64,000 nucleotides of DNA. It comes from Leptospira licerasiae serovar Varillal str. VAR 010. GTDB taxonomy: Bacteria; Spirochaetota; Leptospiria; Leptospirales; Leptospiraceae. Of this stretch, positions 25,266 through 34,287 are shown piece after piece; the stretch's first letter is position 1; the number at the start of each line of letters is the position of its first letter. The position numbers and the translations under genes are program-made. Under the pieces are notes generated by a model. It was given only the letters and a program-made list of their open reading frames with translations, searched no databases and was not told the origin of the DNA. The stretch covers positions 372,001-436,000 of the forward strand of contig NZ_AHOO02000013.1 in the NCBI RefSeq assembly GCF_000244755.1. The letters are read 5' to 3'.

Positions 25266-27143
25266 TCAAGTCGAGTCCAATCCTTTGATCCAGGAGTCAA
25301 TTTCGGAGCACATTTCCTTTACCACCGGCATGTGGAAAACGATACCTAAGTGACCCTGTTCGTACGAAAGAATCTTATTTTTTTTGTGAGGAAGTGCAGC
25401 AAGATCGTTCTCGATTGTCTCACTCGGAACCACTTTGTCCACAGAACCCAAAACGGAAAAAAGCGGGATCTGCAGATTTTTTTGGAGTGCGGTATAATCC
25501 AAAGTGCCGTCGTAAGAGAGGAACGATCTGTCCTGACTCAATTGAGATCTAAGGAACTGAAGGACCACTTTTGTGGATTCTTCGCAGAAAATATCTTCGA
25601 TCAAAAAATACCATTCAGGAGGAGAGATCTGTTTGTAACCCACAAAGTCTCTCAGGTTTACGACTTTTGCATGAAGATCGAAAGATACGGCTCTCAAAGA
25701 AGAATGTAGTCCCAATAGAAATTTGAAAAACTTATTTAGGTCCACAGTAGGAAGAGTTGTCTGCAAAGAAAAAGAAGTCAGATCGAAAAGAAAATCGGAG
25801 ATTGTTTTAGAAGGAACTAGTTTCAGTCCCATCTTCAGAATATCCAAACCTGGGATTTGCGCCTGTAGTCTTACAAAATTCGGAGAAGTAATCGAAACAA
25901 TCCCTGAGATCAGTTCGTCCGGACGAGGAAGCGGAACTGCGGAGTCTTTTTTCCTTTTTACGATCTCTTCGTACGCGGAACAGTAGAATCGAGGGATCAT
26001 TCCCCCCATGCTATGGCCGACCACCACTAATTGTTCGTTTGGAAAATTCTCTTTGATCCATGCGAGAACAGCCGGAAAATCTTCTTGGATAAAATCATCC
26101 ACGGTCCAACCTTCTCGAATTCCGAAAAGTGGCAGAGTTCTTCTGGATCTTCCCCTCATATCCATGGAGAAAACTCTATAACCATGGCGGAGAGATAACT
26201 CTCTGGCTACTTTGTCCATTACGGACCTTCTGCAAAAAAAGCCAGGGATAAGAAGAAGGTTCTTACCTGTATCGTTTTTATCCTTTGGTTCAAAACGTTT
26301 CAAACTGACGGAATATCCATCGCCGGAAGGAATTAAAAAGCTCGCATCCAGCCGGTAAGATCTTTGGTACGTATGGGAATCGAATACTATCGTGGTAACA
26401 GGCTCGTCTTGGCCGAAACCTCTGGTATAGAATAGGTGTTTTGCTCTGGAATGAAGATCCGATTTTTCGATATTCTTGCGTGCGTAGTATGGATCTCCTT
26501 TTAGGCCCATCTCTTTGGAGATCACAAAGTCCACTACGTCGTAAAGACTGTACAATTGCTGACGAACTTCTTCTTCCTGTTCGGGGGTCATATTGTCCCT
26601 GCGGATTCCCCATAACATACCGATAGGTGAACCTTTCACAAATAAGGGAATCCCCGCGGCGTAGTTCATCGTTTTAGTAAGAAGCTGTTTTAAGTTGGGA
26701 TGGACCCTTTCGTCGTCCAGACTATGGAAATAAACTTCAGGTCTTGCTTTCTTTTCAACGGAGAGGATCGCTTCTCTCAAATATCTGGCGGAAAGATTTC
26801 CCGGATCTTGGATGGAAATCGGGATCGTGTTACGAATGAAGTCTTCAATACTTTGGAGACCGATCCTGTCCGTCACTTGTTTCATTCTGAAATGAGTTGC
26901 GGATGCTACGATCTTTAGGTTTTTATCTTGGATCGCCTCGAAAATTGCATATTGGAATATTGGTTTTCCATTCGGAAGGGTCATGGAGACCATTTTGTTT
27001 ACGAATGCAGTCCAAACTTTTTGAAGAAATAAGTTCGTACTTTCGGAGAGTGGAAAAATATAAATATCTTCCGCTCCTACCGCATAAGCCCCTCCTTTTC
27101 TGCGGGGCTTGGGGTTGACCTTTCGGGCTAGGGTCTGGTCCAT
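25266..27143 (-). CDS. Alpha/beta hydrolase with N-terminal GAF-like region
   Basis: 625 residues with no signal peptide. The first 220 residues look like a GAF-type sensory or regulatory domain (GIPLFVKGSPIGMLWGIRR, then a helical end). The hydrolase domain follows (about 255-620). The nucleophile Ser378 is in GHSMGG, an acid candidate lies in GSVDKVVPSETI, and a His candidate lies in GHLGIVFH. The size and lid-like helical insertion between them suggest a lipase or polyester-hydrolase-like enzyme. It is followed by the DUF151/UVR gene and preceded by the histidine-kinase gene, all on the minus strand. Confidence 0.8.
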   Translation of the reverse strand: MDQTLARKVNPKPRRKGGAYAVGAEDIYIFPLSESTNLFLQKVWTAFVNKMVSMTLPNGKPIFQYAIFEAIQDKNLKIVASATHFRMKQVTDRIGLQSIEDFIRNTIPISIQDPGNLSARYLREAILSVEKKARPEVYFHSLDDERVHPNLKQLLTKTMNYAAGIPLFVKGSPIGMLWGIRRDNMTPEQEEEVRQQLYSLYDVVDFVISKEMGLKGDPYYARKNIEKSDLHSRAKHLFYTRGFGQDEPVTTIVFDSHTYQRSYRLDASFLIPSGDGYSVSLKRFEPKDKNDTGKNLLLIPGFFCRRSVMDKVARELSLRHGYRVFSMDMRGRSRRTLPLFGIREGWTVDDFIQEDFPAVLAWIKENFPNEQLVVVGHSMGGMIPRFYCSAYEEIVKRKKDSAVPLPRPDELISGIVSITSPNFVRLQAQIPGLDILKMGLKLVPSKTISDFLFDLTSFSLQTTLPTVDLNKFFKFLLGLHSSLRAVSFDLHAKVVNLRDFVGYKQISPPEWYFLIEDIFCEESTKVVLQFLRSQLSQDRSFLSYDGTLDYTALQKNLQIPLFSVLGSVDKVVPSETIENDLAALPHKKNKILSYEQGHLGIVFHMPVVKEMCSEIDSWIKGLDST

Positions 27144-27232
27144 TGTTTAAGTTTCCATTTCACCCTGCAGAATGGCAATCTGGAATTCTGGCTAATTTTG
27201 GCAGGAAATTCGGAAAAATCCGGAAGAAATTT

Positions 27233-29119
27233 TTAGGATTTTATGAATGTAAATTGATCGGAATGATCCTCTTTGTTGCAGAATCGGATCGAAACTTCCT
27301 TTTCCCCGTTCAATTTCCATTGGATTTTTCCTCTCAGTTGGTCCACTAACATATTCACAAGTTGTAATCCTAGTCCTGGAGAATAATCGGTTCTGAATCC
27401 CTTCGGAAAAGGGACCCCATTGTCCGAGACGATTAAATTTACCCAAGAATCTTCTTTGAAAAGTCGGATGGAAATTTTACCTTCTCGCTTTTTAGGGAAT
27501 GCATATTTGAAAATATTGGTAACTAACTCGTTCAAGATTAGTCCTAGAGGGATTGCACTTTTTACATCTATTTCCAGATCGTTCAGATCGAGTTGAAGAG
27601 AGATCTCTTTTGTTTTTTCTTGGAAAGCATTCAGAAGATTTTCCGTGATCTTTTGGATATAACGATCCAAACGGACAGAATGGGAATTGTTGGAAGTATA
27701 TAACATCTCGTACAAGTTCCCGACCGAATGGATTCTATTTACTAAATTCTCCAAAGTATTTCCCAGTTTCGGATCCGAAGATCTGGATGCTTCTATCTCT
27801 ACGATAGAACTGATCATACTCATGCTGTTTTTGACCCTATGTTGGAGTTCCTTATAAAGATACTCCCTTTCGTGAAGATCCTTCGCTAATGTTTCCAATG
27901 CTTCTTTAGCTTCGGTGATATCCACGCATGAACCGATAAATCCGGTAAAAACGCCCGATTCGTTAGTTATAGGAAGTCCGTTATCCTGGATCCATCTCCA
28001 TTCGCCGTTTTTGTTTTTTAGACGGTAGGTCATGCTAAAAGCTTCTCTTTCGTCGAAATGACTGGAATAGATTTGGATACATTCGTCCAAATCGTTCGGA
28101 TGAACGCTTTCTGCCCAGCCGTCCCCAAGCTCTTGCTCGATATTTCTTCCGGTAAAATTCAGCCAGGTCTGATTGAACCAATTACATTTTTTGTCCAGGC
28201 CCGAAACCCAGATCATCACAGGAGCGGCATTCGCGACAGTTTTAAATCTAGATTCACTTTCTTTAATATTCTCTAATAAACTGTATTCTTTGGAAATATC
28301 CCTAAAGACTAGAACGGAACCTATGGTGTATCCTTTTTCGGAGCGGATCGGAGCGGAACTTTCTGCGACCCTATGCTCCGCACCTGATTTAGAAACGAGT
28401 AATACTTGGTTTTCCAAGCCCATATTTTTTTCTTTATTAGCGGCTAAAGCATCTAGAGAGTTTCTCATTCTTCTTTTAGTCTTTGCGTTCACAATTTTGA
28501 AAACTCTTTCGATAGGTTCGCCGATTGCATCCGATCTGGACCAGCCTGTCAGAGTTTCCGCAACATAATTCATATCCGTAATATTCCCTAACTCATCGGC
28601 GGAGATGACGCCGTCTCCAATGGACCTTAATGTTGCCTTTAGAAGTTCCTGGTTTTCTTTTAAGGACTCTTCGCTTCTTTTCAAACGAAGATGGGACTCG
28701 TAAAGTTTGAACGCCATTTTGATGGAAGCGATTAGAACGGTTTCTCCGGAATTTTTAACAACATAGCCGTATGATGTGATCTTCTCCGTTTTTTCGACGA
28801 TCTCCGGTTCGGTATGGCTGGAGAGAAATACGATGGGAATATCCCTTGTTTTCAAGATAAGAACCGCAGCATCCGTACCGTCTTCTTCTCTTCCAAGATC
28901 AATATCCATAAGAACTAAGTCGACAGTGTAGTCGTTAGTCGCTATTTGGACTGCCTCGTCCGCAGTGTAAGCGGAGATAACCCGGAACCCGTTCTTTTTT
29001 AATCTTTGGGTCTCGGAGAGTGAAATGATCGCCTCATCTTCCACGAGAAGAATGGTCTTCTTTCTTTCTTCCGGGATGGGAAAGTATTCTCTAAAAATTT
29101 TTTCTACAGTCTGGATCAT
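27233..29119 (-). CDS. Receiver-PAS-PAS-histidine kinase (HisKA_2 type)
   Basis: 628 residues. An N-terminal receiver domain occupies about 20-140 (LLVEDEA, phospho-acceptor Asp in LVLMDIDLG, then FLSSHT). Two PAS domains follow (about 160-275 and 290-410; the second has the PAC-type ending GFIGSCVDITEA). The kinase core begins near 430 with LQHRVKNSMSMISSI, where His is the phosphorylation site of the HisKA_2/HWE-like class, and the ATPase domain contains ILNELVTNIFKYAF and GLGLQLVN. There is no membrane segment, so it senses a cytoplasmic signal. No partner regulator is adjacent. A perfect 13-bp inverted repeat lies 17 bases upstream of the ATG. Confidence 0.9.
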   Translation of the reverse strand: MIQTVEKIFREYFPIPEERKKTILLVEDEAIISLSETQRLKKNGFRVISAYTADEAVQIATNDYTVDLVLMDIDLGREEDGTDAAVLILKTRDIPIVFLSSHTEPEIVEKTEKITSYGYVVKNSGETVLIASIKMAFKLYESHLRLKRSEESLKENQELLKATLRSIGDGVISADELGNITDMNYVAETLTGWSRSDAIGEPIERVFKIVNAKTKRRMRNSLDALAANKEKNMGLENQVLLVSKSGAEHRVAESSAPIRSEKGYTIGSVLVFRDISKEYSLLENIKESESRFKTVANAAPVMIWVSGLDKKCNWFNQTWLNFTGRNIEQELGDGWAESVHPNDLDECIQIYSSHFDEREAFSMTYRLKNKNGEWRWIQDNGLPITNESGVFTGFIGSCVDITEAKEALETLAKDLHEREYLYKELQHRVKNSMSMISSIVEIEASRSSDPKLGNTLENLVNRIHSVGNLYEMLYTSNNSHSVRLDRYIQKITENLLNAFQEKTKEISLQLDLNDLEIDVKSAIPLGLILNELVTNIFKYAFPKKREGKISIRLFKEDSWVNLIVSDNGVPFPKGFRTDYSPGLGLQLVNMLVDQLRGKIQWKLNGEKEVSIRFCNKEDHSDQFTFIKS

Positions 29120-29136
29120 CCCGAGTTTCTCCTAAC

Positions 29137-29186
29137 GTAAATTGTGTCAAAGATTTGACCGATTTACGTATTATGACACAATTTAC
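29137..29186. promoter_or_regulatory. Perfect 13-bp inverted repeat upstream of the histidine kinase
   Basis: GTAAATTGTGTCA at 29137-29149 is answered by its exact reverse complement at 29174-29186, with 24 bases between. The arm-to-arm spacing is 37 bases, about three and a half helical turns. It sits in the promoter region of the minus-strand kinase gene, 17 bases before the ATG. A pair of operator half-sites, or two sites bound cooperatively, is the likely meaning. The binding protein is unknown. Confidence 0.6.
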
Positions 29187-29376
29187 CGGTTTCTAAATGA
29201 GAGGGCAAGCAAAACTGAAAAATTTAGACTGGCTTCTAATAATTTCAGTTTCTGGAAAAACTAATTAAAAAGACATAATATTAGGAATTCTTTACCTTAT
29301 TCTGTCGCATTAAATAGTTTATGTCTTGTTCGGAATGGGTTGTCGAAGAGCCTACAAGAGAAATTTCGGAGTAAAT

Positions 29377-29608
29377 ATGAACGCATTCCAAAAGAGAATA
29401 TTGCCAACTGCAATCTACCTCGGACTAACTTCAACTTTGCTTGCGGCGTATTTCTTTTATGAAAGATCGCTCATTGGTTTTTCCGGACGGACATATTACG
29501 GACCTGGACCGTGCTTTTCTTTGGCTTTATCTGATAGTAGGAATACAACATATTTTGAATGTGCTGTATAAACGAATGAGAAGAAAATTTTGGGCCCAGA
29601 AGGACTTG
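29377..29608 (+). pseudogene. Possible frameshifted small membrane-protein gene ending in the tRNA repeat
   Basis: From ATG 29377 the frame reads MNAFQKRILPTAIYLGLTST and on through a transmembrane-like stretch to YFFYERS. Just after that, the neighbouring +1 frame continues with DLDRAFLWLYLIVGIQHILN, a second hydrophobic stretch, and runs into the 47-bp repeat and the tRNA-derived sequence. Both halves look protein-like, while each frame alone turns poor outside its half, so a single frameshift in a small membrane-protein gene is plausible. The 29187-29376 stretch before it is AT-rich with no gene I can support. Low confidence. Confidence 0.3.
29562..29608. repeat. 47-bp direct repeat, left copy (contains a tRNA 3' end)
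   Basis: The 47 bases from TGCTGTATAAACG to GAAGGACTTG are identical to 29828-29874. The last 17-18 bases are the 3' end of the CAU tRNA encoded on the minus strand at 29857-29930. The two copies start 266 bases apart. Repeats that carry a tRNA 3' end and flank a short segment resemble attachment-site scars. Confidence 0.85.
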
Positions 29609-29782
29609 CCGTTACTCAGTCTCACATCCTGTTCGACTAAGCTCCACGGCGTCTTTTGCACTCGCTTCGCCATCCTGGCTCGCGGCGCATTTGCGACGCT
29701 TCCTATGGGGCGCTGCAAATGCTTTCGTGCAAAAGCTTCAAGTCCTTCAGGAACTTTATTTTGGAATGTAAGGAATGATTTC

Positions 29783-29827
29783 TTGGGCCCAGAAGGACTT
29801 GAACCTGCAACCCGGAGATTCTGAATC

Positions 29828-29832
<5 letters not shown>
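29783..29832 (-). pseudogene. Truncated tRNA copy (3' half)
   Basis: On the minus strand this stretch carries the 3' half of a tRNA: a degenerate anticodon arm with the loop TTCAGAA, a T arm with GGTTCAAGTCC and a mismatched stem, and the acceptor end GGGCCCA. The first 24 bases on the plus strand are identical to the 3' end of the intact tRNA at 29857-29930. The D arm and 5' acceptor strand are missing; the sequence leaves the tRNA at a GCTG shared with the flanking repeat. Confidence 0.7.
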
Positions 29833-29930
<98 letters not shown>

Positions 29931-29974
29931 GGAGGCTCCATTTTTTGAGAGCCGTGCCTCCTAGCAAGTCGATT

Positions 29975-30475
29975 TTACTGTGGGTTTAGATAACGGTTCG
30001 GATTGGAGAACCATTCTTTTAGGTCTTGGCGTTCTTTGTAGAAAGCGATATAAAATGTATAGGCCTTATCTTCCTTTCGAAGTAAGAAGAAGTAGAGCAG
30101 GAGTGGGTTTCCGCCCGAATTATCTTCTTTAGACCAGCGTAGGATCTCCGTTCTGTAGATGCTGAATTTTTCAGGAGTTGTGTCCGGAAAGACCGCCTCT
30201 AACACCTTGGTTCCGAGAGTTTCTTCTCCTACTCGATCCAGTTTGCGCCAGATGGCGAGCCAGGATCTGTCTTTGAGCGGAACCGCTCTCCAACGCTTTC
30301 TAGATTCGGTGCGAACTAGAGCTTTTTCCGGGAAATCGATCCGGACAAAATTTTCCGTAAATGTATCTCCGGGTTGGTAGACTTTTTGGTCCGGGTCTAA
30401 TGGGACTGAATCTAAGGATATACTTATGAGGATGAATGAGAAAGGAAAAATTTTGGAGAATGGAATTCGGATCAA
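29975..30475 (-). CDS. Hypothetical exported protein
   Basis: 166 residues with a hydrophobic N-terminal signal segment (PFSKIFPFSFILISISLDS) and a mature part rich in aromatic and charged residues (ESRKRWRAVPLKDRSWLAIWRKL). No family recognised. The start is a TTG that overlaps the TGA stop of the preceding gene (TTGA, 4 bases), so it is translationally coupled and is the last gene of a minus-strand run that begins with the response regulator at 32804. The product probably acts in the periplasm. Confidence 0.65.
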   Translation of the reverse strand: MIRIPFSKIFPFSFILISISLDSVPLDPDQKVYQPGDTFTENFVRIDFPEKALVRTESRKRWRAVPLKDRSWLAIWRKLDRVGEETLGTKVLEAVFPDTTPEKFSIYRTEILRWSKEDNSGGNPLLLYFFLLRKEDKAYTFYIAFYKERQDLKEWFSNPNRYLNPQ

Positions 30476-30963
30476 AAGATGATTTCCTCTAAGATCAATT
30501 CTCTGTATTTGATTAGTTGGAATACCGGGATGGATTGTTTTTCTTTTCTGTCGGCGAGTGAATCTTCTCCCTTCTTCTTGAATCTTCGAATGGTTTTGTT
30601 CTCGAATACGAATACTCCTTGGTATTCTCCTGTGACCTCGTAAGGTGCGCCGGCTGCCAACCTAGAAACATATTTTTTTAATCTTCTGTCGAATTTATTA
30701 TCTCTATATTTATAATATAGAGTATGTCCGTTCCAATCATAGAATACTACGTAGTTTTCCTTTAAACCTTGGTAATATAGTTTTATTGTTTCCGGATAAT
30801 TGGGAGAAGAATCGGTTAAGGATTCTTTTATATCGAGGGCTCTAGGCTCTTGGAGAGTGATTGTCCCACGGTAGGTATTTCCTGCGGGTTCCGCATCCAA
30901 TCTTCTCCCGTCCGATGTTGGTATGACACAAAGGATTGCGGATAGGAGAAGGAATTGTTTCAT
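30472..30963 (-). CDS. Hypothetical exported protein
   Basis: 163 residues starting at the ATG at 30963, one base after the stop of the HEAT-repeat gene. A longer open frame upstream of this Met exists, but it only mirrors the Gly/Ser-rich end of the HEAT gene and is not credible. The N-terminus MKQFLLLSAILCVIPTSDG is a signal peptide. The mature part has beta-like segments, including YYQGLKENYVVFYDWNGHTL. No family recognised. Its end overlaps the next gene by 4 bases. The genes at 30963 and 30475 and the HEAT protein probably work together in the periplasm. Confidence 0.65.
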   Translation of the reverse strand: MKQFLLLSAILCVIPTSDGRRLDAEPAGNTYRGTITLQEPRALDIKESLTDSSPNYPETIKLYYQGLKENYVVFYDWNGHTLYYKYRDNKFDRRLKKYVSRLAAGAPYEVTGEYQGVFVFENKTIRRFKKKGEDSLADRKEKQSIPVFQLIKYRELILEEIIF

Positions 30964-30964
30964 A

Positions 30965-32275
30965 CTAATCGTTTTCCAAATCCTCTGATTCTCCACCGGA
31001 TGGTTTCCCTCCGCCGGAACCGCCTCCCGAACCACCGGAAGATCCACCACCACTGCTGCCTCCGGAAGATCCGGCTCCTTCTCCACTCAATGGAACTGGA
31101 TTAGAACCTTCTCCTCCTCCGCTGCTCGGTCTGGATCTTCTGGAAGAAGAGCTGGAACCTCCTGCTTTTCTGGTGCTTGTATCCTTTGCAGGTTTTGTAT
31201 CAGTGCTTGTTGGAACAAAATTCGGATCTAGTTTTTTACGAAGTTGGTCCAACGCGCTTTGAGCGGCGCGTTTTACTTTTTCGCTAGGGTCTCTCTGAGC
31301 CTTGTATTCTAGAATTTCGATCACTGCTGGATCTTCGGTTTCCGCCAAATGTTTGATTGCACGAAGTCGGACCATTGCATCGTCGTCTCTTGCGAATGAA
31401 TATAATTCTTCGATAATTTCCTTATCTCCTAAGGAAACAAGAGCGGTGATCGTATGTATCTTGAGAGCTTGGTAGTCCTGGATATCGTTCTTGGATTTTA
31501 AGGCACGGATCTTTTCTAAAAGTTCCCTGAGTGGAACGATCGCTGCCTCCGATTTGATCTTTCCGAGTGCGTTTACAGAGTAGGCACGAAGTGTAATCGG
31601 TTCTTTTTCGTCTTTTACAGTTGCGATCAGAACATTCTCAATGGAAGATTTTTTTACCTTTCCGAAATAAAGTGCGATCTGTGCCCTTACTTCAGGATCG
31701 TTAAACTTCTCTTGGAATCTTGCTTCTAATACGGAGAAAGCTTCGTTTGCCTGAGGAAATTCGGCTAGTGTTTCTATCAATGCGATCAGAAAATTCGAAT
31801 TTTTTGTAAAGTCTTGTGCTTTTAGCAATTCGGTTAAAACAGGAATTCCGGAATCGAATTTGAGTTTTTTGACCACATAGACCGCTTCCTTCTGCACGTC
31901 TTGTTGGTCGTATTTTAATAATGCGATGATCTTATCTTCGAATTGTGTAAGTTTTAGAATTCCGGAAATTCTAAGCGCATAGATTTTCATGGACCAATCC
32001 GGATCCTTGGAAAGGATCACTCCAACTTGGTCGTACAATTCTCCTGCTTCTTCTTTCGGAAAATCCTCTAATTCTCTGAGAGCGCTTGCTCTTTCTTTTG
32101 TAGTTCCGTATTTTAGAACTTTGGAAAGTATTTCTTTTTTCTTACGGATCTGTTCTTCCGTATATTTTGGCTTAGGTGGAGCCTCTTTGGCGACCAGAGA
32201 GCCGAAAGATAAAAAGGATAATACTAGAAAAAGCGCGGAAATAGCCGCTAACTTGAAAAAGTGAGAATTCCGCAA
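30965..32275 (-). CDS. HEAT-repeat protein with Gly/Ser-rich C-terminal tail
   Basis: About 436 residues from a proposed TTG start at 32275, which places the hydrophobic stretch [20 protein letters not shown] as a signal peptide. The frame is open further to an ATG at 32380, but that would overlap the response-regulator gene by 68 bases. The middle is a run of HEAT-like helical pairs (ERASALRELEDF, MVRLRAIKHLAETEDPAVIE, KVKRAAQSALDQL), a protein-protein interaction scaffold. The last 75 residues are Ser/Gly-rich, low-complexity and end acidic. It is coupled to the exported-protein gene at 30963. Confidence 0.8.
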   Translation of the reverse strand: MRNSHFFKLAAISALFLVLSFLSFGSLVAKEAPPKPKYTEEQIRKKKEILSKVLKYGTTKERASALRELEDFPKEEAGELYDQVGVILSKDPDWSMKIYALRISGILKLTQFEDKIIALLKYDQQDVQKEAVYVVKKLKFDSGIPVLTELLKAQDFTKNSNFLIALIETLAEFPQANEAFSVLEARFQEKFNDPEVRAQIALYFGKVKKSSIENVLIATVKDEKEPITLRAYSVNALGKIKSEAAIVPLRELLEKIRALKSKNDIQDYQALKIHTITALVSLGDKEIIEELYSFARDDDAMVRLRAIKHLAETEDPAVIEILEYKAQRDPSEKVKRAAQSALDQLRKKLDPNFVPTSTDTKPAKDTSTRKAGGSSSSSRRSRPSSGGGEGSNPVPLSGEGAGSSGGSSGGGSSGGSGGGSGGGKPSGGESEDLEND

Positions 32276-32312
32276 GATCTGATCTGTTTTGTTTTCGAGG
32301 ATAGACAGCCGG

Positions 32313-32804
32313 TTATTCGCCAGTTTGCTGCAGTTTGCGGTTTTCTTCTTCGAGTTCCTTAATTCTTCTGTTAAGCTCATTGACTAAATGTTGATTCTCC
32401 AGGTTCTGCCGGAACTTTTCTATCAAAGATCGGATGTCTCTGGTTAGATCCTCAATGTTCCAAGGTTTTTCCACGTATCTGCTCAATCCCCCGAAATTTA
32501 TCGCGTGGATTGCGGAATCTAAACCGGCTTGGCCGGTGAGCAGAATTTTGATCGAGTCAGGAGACCGTTTGTGGACCGATTCCAGAAAATCGGCTCCTTT
32601 CATGCCGGGCATCACCTGATCCGTAATGATAACTTCGATCACATAACCGGAAGCTTGTATCTCTTCCAATAAGGCGAGTGCCTCCTCGGCGCTTCTCGCG
32701 GTTTCGATCTCGTGAGTTTTTCCGAACTCGTTATGAAGCTGTTCCTGGAGAGTTTCCAGTACCGACACTTCATCATCGACACAAATAATATAACCTTTAT
32801 TCAT
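32313..32804 (-). CDS. Single-domain response regulator with coiled-coil tail
   Basis: 163 residues. The receiver domain fills about 4-125, with acidic pocket Asp10/Asp11, phospho-acceptor Asp62 in IITDQVMPG, the Thr of LLTGQ and the Lys of VEKPW. A short coiled coil follows ([17 protein letters not shown]). There is no DNA-binding output domain, so it acts through protein contacts. Close relatives are often the N-terminal part of HD-GYP or adenylate-cyclase regulators. It heads a minus-strand run with the HEAT-repeat protein. The nearest kinase in the window is at 27233-29119, not in the same operon. Confidence 0.88.
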   Translation of the reverse strand: MNKGYIICVDDEVSVLETLQEQLHNEFGKTHEIETARSAEEALALLEEIQASGYVIEVIITDQVMPGMKGADFLESVHKRSPDSIKILLTGQAGLDSAIHAINFGGLSRYVEKPWNIEDLTRDIRSLIEKFRQNLENQHLVNELNRRIKELEEENRKLQQTGE

Positions 32805-32913
32805 AATCCTAAACCGAAAGGTTGGCCGGTTTCCCGGAACTAGAGAGTTTTAGAGAATTCTCCCGGAATGTCAAGTAGTAGAATCTTCTTCTTGTAGGTT
32901 CTTCGACCCAAAA

Positions 32914-34245
32914 TCAGGTTCTTGGATCTAAAAGTCTAGTTTCTCTGGGAAGAAGTATCCGGATCTCACTTGGAAGTTCTGAAATTTCCGCACAAAGTTT
33001 TCTCCAGTTCGGTCCTGTACCAGGAAAAGAAGAAGGGTAACTTTCCAGAGAATTTTCCCAATCCGAGAACACCTTCCACTTAGAGTCGATTTCGGAAAGA
33101 ATAGGGATCGGACTCCATTTTTTTAATATTTCTAGGACGCTCGTTCTTGTTCTCCATCTAGATTCAGGCGTATATCTCGAATTATATAGGCTTCTTTTCC
33201 GATCGATGAAAAATCTGTCGTATCTTTCGTAACCTGTGGATCTGCAGTGAGTTTTTCCGCCTTCTCTTTCGAAACCAAATCCTTTCAATAGAACGGATTC
33301 TGCTCCTAAGGAACTGAGTAGTGAAACCGCAAGGCCCGCCACATTTAAGGTTGGATTTTCTAAGATCGGTGCCTTCGGATAAAATTTTGCTCCCAGGATC
33401 TGGTCCAGTGGATGAGTAGAAAGATAGATGATCTTTGGATTTTTTAGGTCGAAGATCCTACAAGCTCCACCAAACCATGTGAAAATCGGAATATTCTCCG
33501 GCGTATTTTCCGGAAAATGGTAGAATGTTCCAAGCCCACTGTCTATGGAAAGCACAGCATTCGGTTGGATATCGTTCTGTAATAGATATCCAAGTGCAGT
33601 GTCCGAACTGAGTAAAAAGACTTTCTCTTTATTTTCGCGGATCCAATCGATCTCAGACTCTAAATTTGGCGAAGCTCCTACAAAACATCCGATCTTACCA
33701 GGCTTGGGAGAAAGTGTTTTTCCAAGGATCCGATAAGAGTCCTGACTTTCTGAAGACTTTTTTAAATGTTTGAAGAAGTTTCTGACCCAGAGCCTTCTGA
33801 ACTCTTGCTTCGCGAGTTTATTTTGGGAAACGGGTTCCTTTTTTTGGAAGAAGGAAAGTATCCTTTCGCTTAGATCCGGATACCGTCTGGAATAATTCGG
33901 GTGAATGAAAATTCGCAGATTTTTGGTATCTGCGGGCATCCACTCGGATTTGTCTAGTTTTTCAAATTTCTCCCAACCATAATATACTGGAACTCCGCCT
34001 AATTTTTCCTTCAGTTCAGCGCCAACCAGGGATTCAAGTTCGGAGAATGGTTCGAGTAATAGGATTTTTGTAGGCACTTCGACAGATTTCAGATAAGAAA
34101 TCACATGATAGGCGCAACCAATCCCAATAATTATTAGAAATTCGTCTTTTTGTAGGGGGGAAGGAATAGAAAGGGAGATTCTCTCTCCCTCTTTGATTGG
34201 ATTTTGTGTGGAATGTAGATGGAAGGAGGAATTTTCCTCCTTCAA
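32914..34245 (-). CDS. DUF115 / MptE-like family protein
   Basis: 443 residues, cytoplasmic. The core resembles DUF115 (6-hydroxymethylpterin diphosphokinase MptE-like) proteins, also found near flagellin-glycosylation genes: FLIIIGIGCAYHVISYL, then CFVGASPNLESEIDWI, LLSSDTALGYLLQNDIQPNAVLSID, and NVAGLAVSLLSSLGAESVLLKGFG. The start used is a TTG at 34245, and no ATG or GTG lies nearby. A strong AAGGAGGA sequence sits just inside the frame as one arm of a palindrome (34222-34243), so the true start is uncertain. It follows rpoZ on the same strand. In spirochaetes a role in surface or flagellar glycosylation is possible but unproven. Confidence 0.75.
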   Translation of the reverse strand: MKEENSSFHLHSTQNPIKEGERISLSIPSPLQKDEFLIIIGIGCAYHVISYLKSVEVPTKILLLEPFSELESLVGAELKEKLGGVPVYYGWEKFEKLDKSEWMPADTKNLRIFIHPNYSRRYPDLSERILSFFQKKEPVSQNKLAKQEFRRLWVRNFFKHLKKSSESQDSYRILGKTLSPKPGKIGCFVGASPNLESEIDWIRENKEKVFLLSSDTALGYLLQNDIQPNAVLSIDSGLGTFYHFPENTPENIPIFTWFGGACRIFDLKNPKIIYLSTHPLDQILGAKFYPKAPILENPTLNVAGLAVSLLSSLGAESVLLKGFGFEREGGKTHCRSTGYERYDRFFIDRKRSLYNSRYTPESRWRTRTSVLEILKKWSPIPILSEIDSKWKVFSDWENSLESYPSSFPGTGPNWRKLCAEISELPSEIRILLPRETRLLDPRT

Positions 34246-34287
34246 ATTCAGAGAACCGTCAGATTGCCGGACAAGCTGGAAGATAGA

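Noticed and set aside
25350..25709. Plus-strand open frame of 119 codons inside the hydrolase gene
   Set aside because: Antisense to a gene with clear catalytic motifs, and no start signal or family pattern.
29441..29824. 127-codon plus-strand frame through the tRNA repeat region
   Set aside because: It runs through the tRNA-derived repeats and the hairpin insert, so most of it cannot be a real protein. Only the first part may be the second half of a broken gene.
30964..31086. N-terminal extension of the exported protein encoded at 30472-30963
   Set aside because: It overlaps the Gly/Ser-rich end of the HEAT gene in another frame and would remove the obvious signal peptide start.
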